This document shows, piece after piece, positions 34,983-42,960 of a stretch of 64,000 nucleotides of DNA (its first letter is position 1; each line of letters starts with the position of its first letter). The notes under the pieces were generated by a model. The model was given only the letters and a program-made list of their open reading frames with translations. It searched no databases and was not told the DNA's origin. Source of the DNA: CAVYXA01 sp963846775 (GTDB taxonomy: Bacteria; Verrucomicrobiota; Verrucomicrobiia; Chthoniobacterales; UBA10450); contig CAWJXB010000005.1 of assembly GCA_963846775.1 (NCBI GenBank), positions 163,393 to 227,392 on the forward strand. Reading direction: 5' to 3'. A program made the translations under genes and the position numbers.

Positions 34983-35104
34983 TCTAAACAGGCGATGCAG
35001 CGAACCGCTGGCCGCTCCGCTTTGCCGCTTTCGATGACTACCACATTCAACCAGCAGCCAAACGCGCTCTCGCCAGCGGTCGCTGATCTTGGGTCTCGTT
35101 AAGC
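34983..35104 (+). other. attC recombination site 3
   Basis: TCTAAAC (R'') to GTTAAGC (R'), 122 bp. Left arm GATGCAGCGAACCGCTGGC and the complement of the right arm, GATCAGCGACCGCTGGC, are nearly identical apart from the expected bulged bases. It starts 21 bp after the GNAT stop. Confidence 0.88.
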
Positions 35105-35121
35105 CACTTCCGGAGCACGCC

Positions 35122-35679
35122 ATGCGACCCCTTAGGTATTCCATCAACGTCACATTGGACGGATGCTGCGATCATCGGGCAATCCCGGCGGACGAAGAGC
35201 TGCATAGTCACTTTGCCGAGTACCTCGCGCAGGCCGATGCCCTCCTCTTTGGCCGGGTAACGTACGAAATGATGGAGGCCGCGTGGCGGCTGCCGGTGAC
35301 GGGAGTGTGGCCTGATTGGATGGACGTGACAGAGAAAGCCTTCGCCCGATCGATCGACGCGGCAAAGAAGTACGTCGTGTCAAGCACCCTGGACCGGGTC
35401 GATTGGAATGCAGAGCTCGTGCGCGGGGATCTGGGGAACGCCGTTCAAGAGCTCAAGCGGGAGTCGGGCAAGGGACTGTTCGTGGGGGGCGTGAAGCTCC
35501 CGCTGGCGTTGGCGGAGCTGGGATTGATCGATGAATACGAGTTCGTCGTGCATCTCAGGTTAGCAGGCCATGGGCCGACGTTGTTCGCGGGCTTATCTAA
35601 GCGTGTCGACTTGAAGCTCGTGAGCCGGCTGGAGTTCGGCTCGGGGGCGGTGGCGATGCGGTATGCGCCGAGAGGATAG
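35122..35679 (+). CDS. Cassette gene: DHFR-family reductase (RibD C-terminal type)
   Basis: A 185-residue protein of the RibD_C / dihydrofolate reductase superfamily. Typical features: R-Y-S-I-N-V-T-L-D-G at the N-terminus, A-D-A-L-L-F-G-R-V-T-Y-E-M-M, K-Y-V-V-S-S-T-L, the NADPH-binding G-L-F-V-G-G-V-K-L and L-I-D-E-Y-E-F-V-V-H. These are NADPH-dependent reductases of mostly unknown substrate; they are not the trimethoprim-resistant dfr cassettes, though the fold is shared. ATG 35122 is chosen (M-R-P-L-R-Y-S-I-N); it lies 17 bp after attC3. Confidence 0.82.
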   Translation: MRPLRYSINVTLDGCCDHRAIPADEELHSHFAEYLAQADALLFGRVTYEMMEAAWRLPVTGVWPDWMDVTEKAFARSIDAAKKYVVSSTLDRVDWNAELVRGDLGNAVQELKRESGKGLFVGGVKLPLALAELGLIDEYEFVVHLRLAGHGPTLFAGLSKRVDLKLVSRLEFGSGAVAMRYAPRG

Positions 35680-35744
35680 CTATCCGTCGAAGCGCTGTCC
35701 CATCCCGCCAGTGGAGCAGAAGATATGTTTGATGGAGCCGATTG

Positions 35745-35867
35745 GCCTAACAAATCGCTGAGCGAACCGCCGCCCGGCGCCTGTTCACAATTTCAAATGA
35801 TTAAATCAGTTTCACTCGTGGCCACGCTCGCTCTCGGTGGCGGTCGCTCAGCTCGGTTTCGTTAGGC
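35745..35867 (+). other. attC recombination site 4
   Basis: GCCTAAC (R'') to GTTAGGC (R'), 123 bp. Left arm CGCTGAGCGAACCGCC and the complement of the right arm, GAGCTGAGCGACCGCC, pair with bulges. The right arm is closely similar to that of attC1 (both contain GCTCGCTCTCGGTGGCGGT), suggesting related cassettes. Confidence 0.9.
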
Positions 35868-35870
35868 CTC

Positions 35871-36203
35871 ATGGCGATCTTCAACAGCCGATCTGATCGA
35901 TGGATACCTCTTCGCTGGTCGTTGAGGATTTCTCTCGCGTTGTTGCTAGGTTGGATACCAGTAGCCGCCTTTTTGATGAGATTCTGCGGATCAATAGGGA
36001 TTATTCTCGTCGGAATATACGCGGCGCTGTTCATGATAGCCTCGACGGTGTTCGCGTTTTTGCATTGCCCACGGTGTCGCTATCCGTTTGCCGACTGGCG
36101 CCGATTCACATTCGTGCCGCCCTGGTCTCGTCCGTGCTCGCATTGCGGTGCTCACATCGGCGATCCTCTGGACACAGAAGACGACGGTCTAACCAAACGA
36201 TGA
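35871..36203 (+). CDS. Cassette gene: small membrane protein with zinc ribbon
   Basis: A 110-residue protein of unknown family. Two hydrophobic segments (about 18-38 and 42-63) are followed by C-P-R-C near residue 66 and C-S-H-C near 88, a spacing that would bind one zinc. It looks like a membrane-tethered zinc ribbon. The ATG is 3 bp after attC4 and the stop lies inside the attC5 left half, so it is a tight cassette gene. No homologue is recognised; function unknown. Confidence 0.65.
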   Translation: MAIFNSRSDRWIPLRWSLRISLALLLGWIPVAAFLMRFCGSIGIILVGIYAALFMIASTVFAFLHCPRCRYPFADWRRFTFVPPWSRPCSHCGAHIGDPLDTEDDGLTKR

Positions 36204-36224
36204 AGCGAATCGCTACCCGCTCCG
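36187..36224 (+). other. attC left half 5 (truncated)
   Basis: GTCTAAC followed by GATGAAGCGAATCGCTACC, a standard attC left arm overlapping the zinc-ribbon gene stop. No matching right arm follows within the next 200 bp, so the site is broken here. Confidence 0.65.
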
Positions 36225-36365
36225 ATGCATAAGTTCCTGTGTAGTTAGCCGATCGTACGACCAACGTCCTAGTCAGCGCGTGGGAGAATGACTCTATACT
36301 GGGCCGAATAATGGCCCACTGCCATTGTCATCACATACAGACCAATCAATTAGAAATCTAAAATT

Positions 36366-36902
36366 ATGCGTTTGAGAACAAAGACTTTAGTTTGTGGCAC
36401 AGCGATCTTTTTCGCTGTCAGCCTTTTCACAATAGCGTTTGCCGAGACAAATGCATTTAACAAAGCTCAGGTGGGTGATCGCATCCGCAAAGTGGAAAAC
36501 GGGGTGGATGATTTCGAGAAGTATCTGACCAGTCGCGGCGAAAACGCCAAGGATCAGGCCGGATCGGCCAAGAGCAGCGGAGCAGCAAAGCGCGGCCAGG
36601 GTGCAAACTCCGCGAACAAGGACGCGCGGAAGGATCAAGCTGGGAAATCAAAAGACGACCTTCAGAATGCCATGGACGATCTGAATCGCACGACAAACCG
36701 TCTGCGGCGCAAGTTCGATCCAACGGCGAATTATCTGGAGACGAAAGTGCAAATGGAGCAGGTCATGGACAGCGCGCGCCGCGTTAATCAGGTGGTGGGG
36801 AAAGGGAGTAATGACGGCCAGGCAAAACGCCTCTGGACTGCTTTGCGCGCGAGTATCAACGACCTGGCACGCTGCTACAACCTGACTCCCATGGGCGGAT
36901 AG
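36366..36902 (+). CDS. Exported hypothetical protein
   Basis: A 178-residue exported protein: signal peptide (T-L-V-C-G-T-A-I-F-F-A-V-S-L-F-T-I-A-F-A), then a mostly helical, highly charged chain with a Lys/Asp/Gln/Ser-rich middle (about 55-95) and a C-terminal helical bundle-like region with one Cys. No family is recognised. It lies between an attC left half and a distant attC-like right half and has a normal 100-bp leader, so it looks like an insertion into the cassette array rather than a cassette gene. Confidence 0.6.
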   Translation: MRLRTKTLVCGTAIFFAVSLFTIAFAETNAFNKAQVGDRIRKVENGVDDFEKYLTSRGENAKDQAGSAKSSGAAKRGQGANSANKDARKDQAGKSKDDLQNAMDDLNRTTNRLRRKFDPTANYLETKVQMEQVMDSARRVNQVVGKGSNDGQAKRLWTALRASINDLARCYNLTPMGG

Positions 36903-37219
36903 GCTAGGGCACACGCTACTGCGTTACCGTCCGTTTAGGTTTGTTCGCGATGAGACCGAAGAAACCTAACCCCTATGAAGGGTATCAAAGGTAAGTTTTG
37001 AGGGTGGCGGTTACATTGGTTTGGTAGGTTTTGAGGTTGGAGTTGGTTTGGAACGCTCCCGCTTCTGGGCCGATCATCAATTCTTGAGAGCCTGCCTTGG
37101 TGCGCTGTCGCGCGCGGTGCTTGATCTTGTTCCGTTAGGCCTTGTCCTAAGGGGACGATCATGACATTTAAGGGTGCGAGATGAGCATCCTTCGCTAGGC
37201 TACGGCTGGCCAAGAAAGC
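36903..37219. other. Intergenic region with attC-like right half
   Basis: 317 bp without a gene. It holds GT-rich sequence (GGTTTGGTAGGTTTTGAGG-like words) and, at 37110-37140, GCGGTGCTTGATCTTGTTCC followed by GTTAGGC, which resembles the right half of the attC sites at 33-36 kb. No left half pairs with it nearby. Confidence 0.55.
37110..37140 (+). other. attC-like right half (orphan)
   Basis: The end TTGATCTTGTTCCGTTAGGC resembles attC2 (CATCTTGTTTTCGTTAGAT) and attC3 right arms. Its complement, GATCAAGC-ACCGC, partly matches the left half at 36187 (GATGAAGCGAATCGC), so the two may once have been one attC. Confidence 0.45.
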
Positions 37220-37630
37220 ATGATGTTCGCGATCAAGGCTGAGGTGAGCAATCCAGAGGCGGAGACGTTCGCGTTCAGCGCGCAAAAGACGATGTATGGT
37301 GGCAAGCACATCGCCAAAGGCGATACCATCTTCGTCTTCTCAAGCGAGAACGAAGGCGGGCCAGGTCTCATCGCCAGCGGCGTCGTTACCTCGGCCAAAG
37401 CGATCGCGAAGAAACGTGGGATTGCCCGACAAACGCCGCGCATCAGCATCACCATGAGACGTACTACGCTGGCCAAGCGGCGCCTGGGCCGGAGCGAACT
37501 CAAACCGTTTAACAACTGGAATGATGGTCGACCCGAGACCGAGCTCAATTTCAAATTTTATCGTCAGGCCACGAACAAAATTATCGGCATCTCGGATAAA
37601 GCGGCCGCGTTCCTCCGCGGCTTCTTTTGA
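37220..37630 (+). CDS. Conserved hypothetical protein (EVE/PUA-like)
   Basis: A 136-residue soluble basic protein. The segment G-G-K-H-I-A-K-G-D-T-I-F-V-F-S-S-E-N-E-G-G-P-G-L-followed by A-S-G-V-V-T-S resembles PUA-like folds such as EVE or ASCH domains, which bind modified nucleic acid bases. That assignment is from pattern alone. It lies 80 bp after the orphan attC-like half and could be a former cassette gene, but no attC follows it. Confidence 0.5.
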   Translation: MMFAIKAEVSNPEAETFAFSAQKTMYGGKHIAKGDTIFVFSSENEGGPGLIASGVVTSAKAIAKKRGIARQTPRISITMRRTTLAKRRLGRSELKPFNNWNDGRPETELNFKFYRQATNKIIGISDKAAAFLRGFF

Positions 37631-37710
37631 CACGGCCTCGATTTCGATATGAGAATTGAGAGTAAAAGTAAACCGGGCCCTCCCAAGTCGAAGACTCGCC
37701 GTGGAGAGCG

Positions 37711-38217
37711 GTGACCCGGCTTCTGATCGTTTATGGCACTCGCAACGACAAACAAGGTAAAGCCGAAACGCAGCTTAAGGGGTTTATCGCCAGGTTTGAC
37801 GCGGAGCATCAGGCCGTGATCCGGGCTGCTCGCAAGGCGCTGCAGAAGCGCTTCCCAACTGCTACCGAACTCGTGTACGACAATTACAACTTCTTTGTCA
37901 TCGGCTACGGGCCGACAGAACGTCCGTCGGACGCCATTATCTCGATTGCAGCAGCCGCGAACGGTGTCGGCTTGTGCTTCATCCGCGGAGCGAGTCTTCC
38001 AGACCCAGCAAAAATTTTGCAGGGTTCTGGCAAGCAGACTCGCTTTGTCCGATTGCCTTCGGCAGAGATCCTACAGAAGCCTGAGGTTCAGGCACTCCTA
38101 AAGGCCGCCGCTGATCGAGCGAAGACACCCATGCCGACGCAGGGGAAAGGCAAACTTATCATCCGCTCGATTTCAGCAAAGCAACGTCCACGGCGCAAAG
38201 CCGTGAAAAAGACATAG
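37711..38217 (+). CDS. DUF1801-type protein
   Basis: A 168-residue cytoplasmic protein resembling the YdhG/DUF1801 family: Q-L-K-G-F-I-A-R-F near the start, A-R-K-A-L-Q-K-R-F-P, E-L-V-Y-D-N-Y-N-F-F-V-I-G-Y-G-P-T and G-V-G-L-C-F. Family members are often stress- or iron-associated but their biochemistry is unknown. The tail is Lys/Arg-rich. A GTG start at 37711 is used; no better start is visible. Confidence 0.7.
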   Translation: MTRLLIVYGTRNDKQGKAETQLKGFIARFDAEHQAVIRAARKALQKRFPTATELVYDNYNFFVIGYGPTERPSDAIISIAAAANGVGLCFIRGASLPDPAKILQGSGKQTRFVRLPSAEILQKPEVQALLKAAADRAKTPMPTQGKGKLIIRSISAKQRPRRKAVKKT

Positions 38218-38324
38218 CCGGACATTTGAGATAGGCTCTCAAGAACTTCGAGCGGAGTTGTCTGCTCGGACTGGGCGATTGGGTAGGGGATCTCCTTCAG
38301 GTAGCCCTAGATTCCCCTCACCGG

Positions 38325-38365
38325 CTCCGAAAGCTTTCGGAGTCCGCCTCTCCCAGCGGGAGAGG
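38325..38365. repeat. Two adjacent perfect palindromes (REP/terminator-like)
   Basis: CTCCGAAAGCTTTCGGAG (18-nt perfect palindrome) is followed after 4 nt by CCTCTCCC-AGC-GGGAGAGG (8-bp arms). They lie between the DUF1801 gene and convergent ligA. Such pairs are common dispersed intergenic repeats; they could also end both transcripts. Confidence 0.65.
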
Positions 38366-38423
38366 GTAGGGTGAGAGCTCCTTTTCCTACTATCGTGAGT
38401 CGAATTTGGGACAGGGCCCTCCT

Positions 38424-40571
38424 TCACACCATCTTGCGAAACTCGGCTTCGTCGATGATGCGGATGCCGAGTTCTTTCGCCTTGTCGATCTTGCTCCCCG
38501 GTTCGGCGCCGGCCAGGACGTAGTCGGTTTTCTTGCTGACGCTGCCGGTGACATGGCCCCCGAGCGCTTCGATTTTTTCCGTGGCTTCCTCGCGTGTCAT
38601 CGAAGGCAATGTGCCGGTCAGCACAAAAGTTTTTCCGGCGAGTGGCAATTCGGTCGCTTTTTTTGCCGACACCTTTTCGCTCTTGGGTTTAATGCCCAGT
38701 TCCTTGAGCCGGTGCAGAATTTTCTTACCGGGAGGTGATGCGAAAAAATCGAGCACATTTTGGGCGACGACTGGCCCGACTTCGGTCACGATGCCGCGTT
38801 CCTTGTCTGCTTTGCTTTTGGAACGCTGGCCAAATCCGGCCTTGATCAGGCGCTCGGCGATTTCTCCGCGTTCGGCCTTATCCGCCTCGTGATAAGCGAC
38901 GACATCGTGGAGCAATGGCGAGTTCGCGACGTTATCGATGGCGTCGTGGAAACGGGCGAGTTGGGTGGCGGTGGTCTTGCCGACATCAGGAATCGCGAGC
39001 GCGTAGAGCCAGCGCGACAGCGGCAAGCGTTTGGCGCGCTCGATCGCGTGAATCGCTTTGGTCGCGTTTTTCTCGCCGAAAATGCGCGGCGCTTCATCCG
39101 TTCCAAGGTTTAATTTCGCCAACTGCTCGAGTTTCAGCTCAAACAAATCGAGTGGTTCGCGCGCCAGTCCGCGCTCGACCAGTTTGTCCGCCACGATTCC
39201 GCCAACGCTTTCGATGTCGAGCGCGCCTCGTGCGGCAAGGAATTCGATCCGGCGAGTCGTCTGGGCTGGACACTGAACGTTTTCGCAGCGCCAGGCGACG
39301 AATTCCGGATCGCGTCGGATTGGGCCGCCGCAAACCGGGCATTTGCCATGAATATGCTCGAAGAAATGGAACGGCTCCGCGCTGCGCGGCCGTTTTGATT
39401 TCACAACTTCGACCACCGCCGGGATGACTTCGCCGGCTTTCTCGATCACGACGGTGTCACCAATGCGGATATCTTTGCGCTTGATTTCGTCCTCGTTATG
39501 CAAAGTCGCGCGGCTGACCGTGCTTCCGCTCACCAGGACCGGTTGCAAATGAGCGACCGGAGTCAGAATTCCGGTGCGTCCGACCTGAATCACGATATCA
39601 ATCAAGCGGGTCTTAACGCGTTCGGCGGCGTATTTGTAGGCAATGGCCCAGCGCGGCGACTTGGCGGTGAATCCGAGGCGTTCGCGTTGGGCAAAGGAAT
39701 CAACTTTGATGACCGCGCCATCCGTTTGATAGGCGAACTCCGCCCGGATGTGATCGAGCTCGCGAATCGCTGTCAAAACTTCCTCAACCGATTCGGCTGA
39801 CCACCAACGTTCGGTGTGTGGCAGGCCGAGTCTCTTCAGCAACGGAAAGAGCCCAGAGTGCTTCTCGAGATCGACATCTTCCACGGCGCCGGTGCCGTAA
39901 AGGACAATTCCGAGTGGACGTTTCGCGACGATGCTCGGATCGAGGTGCTTGAGCGAGCCGGCCGCGGCATTGCGCGGATTCGCGAAGAGCGGCAGACCTT
40001 CCTTCTTGCGTTCCTCGTTCAGTTTTTCGAAGCCGCGCTTGTCCATATAAACTTCGCCGCGGACCTCGAACACTTTCGGCGCAGCGCCACGCAGCTTCTC
40101 CGGGATCGCCCGAATGGTTTTGATGTTTTGCGTGATGTCGTCCCCGACCAGTCCGTCGCCGCGCGTGGCGGCATATTTCAGCTTCCCGTTTTCGTAGAAT
40201 AGCGATACGGCCACGCCATCTACCTTGGGCTCGATCACGACCGGAATTTCCTCGTCTGGCAAAAGCTTCGTGATGCGCCGGTAAAAATTTGCGACCTCGG
40301 CTTCGGAGTAAGTGTTGTCGAGACTCAACATCGGCACGCGATGCTGGATTTGGGCGAACGCTTCGAGCGGTTTGCCGCCCACGCGCTGCGTCGGTGAATC
40401 CGGCGCGATCAGTTCCGGGAATTGCGTTTCAAGATCGACCAGTTCGCGATAGAGTCGGTCGTATTCGCGGTCGGTGATGACCGGCGCGGCCTGCTCGTAG
40501 TAAAGCCGGTCATGTTTGCGGATTTCGTCGCGCAGATCGGCAGTCTTTTTCTCGGCTTCTTTTTCGTCCAT
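38424..40571 (-). CDS. ligA: NAD-dependent DNA ligase
   Basis: Seals nicks in replication and repair using NAD. The 715-residue protein has the usual order: domain Ia (Y-Y-E-Q-A-A-P-V-I-T-D-R-E-Y-D-R-L), adenylation domain with the lysine nucleophile in E-P-K-V-D-G-V-A, OB fold, a four-Cys zinc finger (C-P-V-C ... C-E-N-V-Q-C-P), helix-hairpin-helix repeats and a C-terminal BRCT domain (L-P-L-A-G-K-T-F-V-L-T-G-T-L). It is complete and slightly longer than the E. coli enzyme (671). Confidence 0.97.
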   Translation of the reverse strand: MDEKEAEKKTADLRDEIRKHDRLYYEQAAPVITDREYDRLYRELVDLETQFPELIAPDSPTQRVGGKPLEAFAQIQHRVPMLSLDNTYSEAEVANFYRRITKLLPDEEIPVVIEPKVDGVAVSLFYENGKLKYAATRGDGLVGDDITQNIKTIRAIPEKLRGAAPKVFEVRGEVYMDKRGFEKLNEERKKEGLPLFANPRNAAAGSLKHLDPSIVAKRPLGIVLYGTGAVEDVDLEKHSGLFPLLKRLGLPHTERWWSAESVEEVLTAIRELDHIRAEFAYQTDGAVIKVDSFAQRERLGFTAKSPRWAIAYKYAAERVKTRLIDIVIQVGRTGILTPVAHLQPVLVSGSTVSRATLHNEDEIKRKDIRIGDTVVIEKAGEVIPAVVEVVKSKRPRSAEPFHFFEHIHGKCPVCGGPIRRDPEFVAWRCENVQCPAQTTRRIEFLAARGALDIESVGGIVADKLVERGLAREPLDLFELKLEQLAKLNLGTDEAPRIFGEKNATKAIHAIERAKRLPLSRWLYALAIPDVGKTTATQLARFHDAIDNVANSPLLHDVVAYHEADKAERGEIAERLIKAGFGQRSKSKADKERGIVTEVGPVVAQNVLDFFASPPGKKILHRLKELGIKPKSEKVSAKKATELPLAGKTFVLTGTLPSMTREEATEKIEALGGHVTGSVSKKTDYVLAGAEPGSKIDKAKELGIRIIDEAEFRKMV

Positions 40572-40699
40572 CGATATGGGTTACGATACGAACCCGCGAA
40601 AGCTGGGCAATTCTGACCGGCGTGTGCTCCCCAGAGACCAGAATTCGTCGCGTTTGCTCCTTTCCAACGCTCGCAAAAGGCGCTAAGCATAACAAGATC

Positions 40700-42499
40700 G
40701 TGAACCCTGGAGAACGCATCCTCGGTGTTGAAGGAGGCGGCACAAAAACCGCGTGGGTGCTGGTCGAGCCTGACGCAACCGAGCTTCGGATTCTCGACCA
40801 AGGGAGACTGCCGCCATCGAATCTCCGCCTAACGAGCCAGGAACGTTTGCGCGCAATTTTTGCCGAGCTGCCGAAGGAGATTACGCGGGCCGGGGTTTTT
40901 TTGGCCGGTTGCAGCACCGAGGAAGATCGACAATCGCTGGCGCGCCTTTGCGCGGAGATCTGGCCGAAGGCAAAAATCACTACCGGGAGCGACCGCGATT
41001 CCGGCCTGGCGGCAGCGCTTGGACGCGGCGAAGGGATCGTCGTCAATGCCGGCAGCGGCTCGTCCGTGACGGGCCGGCGCGGCGACAAGATCGAGAGAGC
41101 GGGTGGCTGGGGGCATATCCTCGGCGATGCCGGGGGCGGCTATTTTCTCGTGATTCAAGCGCTGCGATTGATTCTGCGTGAACACGATTTGCACCGGGGC
41201 GACGTGCAGTTTGCGGCGAAAATACTGCAAGCGCTGGCGTTGAATTCGCTCGATGAACTTGTTCGTTGGGCGCAATCGGCTGATAAAATGGAAGTGGCCG
41301 CGCTCGTCCCGGTCGTCTTCGAAGCGGCGGCGGCGGGTGATGCTCGCGTGACGGAAATCCTGGAGGAGGGCGCGCAAGTTCTCTGCGAGTACACCGAGGC
41401 GGTTGCAGCGCGCCTGCACCTGCTCGCGCCAAAGGTCGTGCTCATTGGCGGTTTGTTTCATCGCGATTCGATTTACAACCACGCGTTTCGGAGACGGCTG
41501 AAAAAGAATTTGCCCGATGCGCGTGTGGCCACGGCGGAACGGTCACCGGAGCTTGGCGCAGCCTGGCTGGCGGTGGAGATGGACGAACTCGTCTCGGTTC
41601 GCCCAAAGCCGGCCGAGACGAAGATCGACGATCTCGATGCGGCATTGACCGAGCAACGCAATCCGCGTTCGGAAAATCTGGAGCAGATGAGGACGCGCGA
41701 ATTGGTCGAGCTTTTCGTGGAAGAAGAAAAGTTCGTTCAAGAAGGGTTACGCGGCGCCATTGTTGATCTTACCAGCGCGGTGGAACTGGTTACGAAATCG
41801 TTGCGCAACGGCGGACGGCTGGTTTATGTCGGGGCGGGAACGAGCGGGCGGCTCGGGGTCCTCGATGCGAGCGAAATTCCCCCGACGTTCGGCACGGCGC
41901 GCGATTTGGTGCAGGGAATTATCGCCGGCGGTGCGACAGCGCTGTATCGCAGCGTCGAAGCGGCGGAGGACGAGGAGAACGCAGGGGCGGTGGCGATCAG
42001 CGAACGCGGGGTAAAAGGTGGCGATGTGGTGATTGGAATCAGCGCGAGCGGCCGCACGCCGTTTGTGCTGGGCGCGCTGCGCCAGGCCAAAGTATTAGGG
42101 GCGAAAACAATCTTCCTGGCGTGTAATCCCGCTGTAGCCGGGGCCGTTCCGCCCGTAGGACAAGGGATTGCGGCTGATACAGCCGCTTCTACAACTGTCG
42201 ATCTAGCGATCCATCTCGCGGTTGGACCGGAGATTTTAACAGGCTCGACGAGATTGAAGGCGGGCACGGCAACAAAGGTCGCGCTAAACATCATCAGCAC
42301 CGGCGCCATGGTTTTACTGGGCAGAGTGCGCGGGAATCTGATGATTGACCTGCATACCTCGAGCGCGAAATTGCGGGACCGGGCGACGCGCCTGATCGCC
42401 GAGCTGGCCCAGTGCGATTACGATGCCGCGCGCGCGAAGCTGGAAGCCAGCGGCTGGAATTTGCGCGCCGTGGCCGATGAGATCGGCCTGGTAAGATAA
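40700..42499 (+). CDS. Fusion of BadF-type sugar kinase and MurNAc-6-phosphate etherase
   Basis: About 599 residues from a GTG start. The first ~290 residues are a BadF/BadG-type kinase of the N-acetylglucosamine/MurNAc kinase group (G-V-E-G-G-G-T-K-T, G-S-G-S-S-V-T-G, G-G-W-G-H-I-L-G-D). The rest is MurQ, an SIS-fold etherase that splits D-lactate from MurNAc-6-phosphate (V-G-A-G-T-S-G-R-L-G, D-A-S-E-I-P-P-T-F with the key Glu, G-S-T-R-L-K-A-G-T-A-T-K). The fusion would phosphorylate a cell-wall amino sugar and then cleave its lactyl ether, coupling two recycling steps. A REP-like insertion lengthens a MurQ loop. An upstream GTG (40622) is less likely. Confidence 0.88.
   Translation: MNPGERILGVEGGGTKTAWVLVEPDATELRILDQGRLPPSNLRLTSQERLRAIFAELPKEITRAGVFLAGCSTEEDRQSLARLCAEIWPKAKITTGSDRDSGLAAALGRGEGIVVNAGSGSSVTGRRGDKIERAGGWGHILGDAGGGYFLVIQALRLILREHDLHRGDVQFAAKILQALALNSLDELVRWAQSADKMEVAALVPVVFEAAAAGDARVTEILEEGAQVLCEYTEAVAARLHLLAPKVVLIGGLFHRDSIYNHAFRRRLKKNLPDARVATAERSPELGAAWLAVEMDELVSVRPKPAETKIDDLDAALTEQRNPRSENLEQMRTRELVELFVEEEKFVQEGLRGAIVDLTSAVELVTKSLRNGGRLVYVGAGTSGRLGVLDASEIPPTFGTARDLVQGIIAGGATALYRSVEAAEDEENAGAVAISERGVKGGDVVIGISASGRTPFVLGALRQAKVLGAKTIFLACNPAVAGAVPPVGQGIAADTAASTTVDLAIHLAVGPEILTGSTRLKAGTATKVALNIISTGAMVLLGRVRGNLMIDLHTSSAKLRDRATRLIAELAQCDYDAARAKLEASGWNLRAVADEIGLVR
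42132..42194 (+). repeat. REP-like palindrome inserted in frame in the MurQ domain
   Basis: A 63-bp (21-codon) stretch begins CTGTAG and ends CTACAA. It contains the perfect hairpin GCGGCTG-ATA-CAGCCGC (42170-42186). It shares its ends with palindromic elements at 8.9 and 57.95 kb and coincides with a loop about 15 residues longer than in E. coli MurQ as I remember it. Confidence 0.55.
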
Positions 42500-42579
42500 A
42501 TGGGACAAAAGCCACGAATCATAAGCGCAATCGGGCTTCGAGGCGCGAAGCAAAGACAGACTTAACCGAAAGGAACTGT

Positions 42580-42729
42580 ATGCTTTGGACAATATTCGTT
42601 ATTCTGCTGGTGCTTTGGCTGCTCGGATTGGTCAGCTCATATACGCTTGGCGGCTTCATTCATTTGCTGCTGGTCATTGCCGTGGTGGTGCTGATCATTC
42701 AACTGATCAGTGGCCGGCGCGCGCTCTAA
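42580..42729 (+). CDS. Small membrane protein (lmo0937/DUF5670 type)
   Basis: A 49-residue hydrophobic protein with two membrane segments (L-W-T-I-F-V-I-L-L-V-L-W-L-L-G-L-V and F-I-H-L-L-L-V-I-A-V-V-V-L-I-I-Q-L-I) separated by S-S-Y-T-L-G-G, and an R-R end, the plan of the lmo0937 family of very small stress-associated membrane proteins. An AAGGAA ribosome-binding site lies 5 bp before the ATG. A second small membrane protein gene follows after 9 bp. Confidence 0.8.
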   Translation: MLWTIFVILLVLWLLGLVSSYTLGGFIHLLLVIAVVVLIIQLISGRRAL

Positions 42730-42738
42730 AGGTCGACG

Positions 42739-42960
42739 ATGAAACCATTGGGAATCATCGGCGTCATCTTGATTATTATCGGCATTGTCGGATTCGCCTG
42801 GGGCGGTATTCGCTGGACGACGGAAAAGAAAGACGCGCAGTTGGGGCCGCTTGAGATCAAGCACACCGAGCACCAGGGGTTCACGTTTCCACCAGTAGCG
42901 AGCGGCATTTGCCTCGTCGGCGGAATCTTGCTGGTCGTCGTTGGCAGCCGGCAAGGCTAG
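42739..42960 (+). CDS. DUF3185-type small membrane protein
   Basis: A 73-residue protein with two hydrophobic segments (L-G-I-I-G-V-I-L-I-I-I-G-I-V-G-F-A and G-I-C-L-V-G-G-I-L-L-V-V-V-G) around a short charged loop, as in the DUF3185 family. It follows the lmo0937-type gene closely and overlaps the stop of the convergent protease gene by 4 bp. Function unknown. Confidence 0.65.
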   Translation: MKPLGIIGVILIIIGIVGFAWGGIRWTTEKKDAQLGPLEIKHTEHQGFTFPPVASGICLVGGILLVVVGSRQG

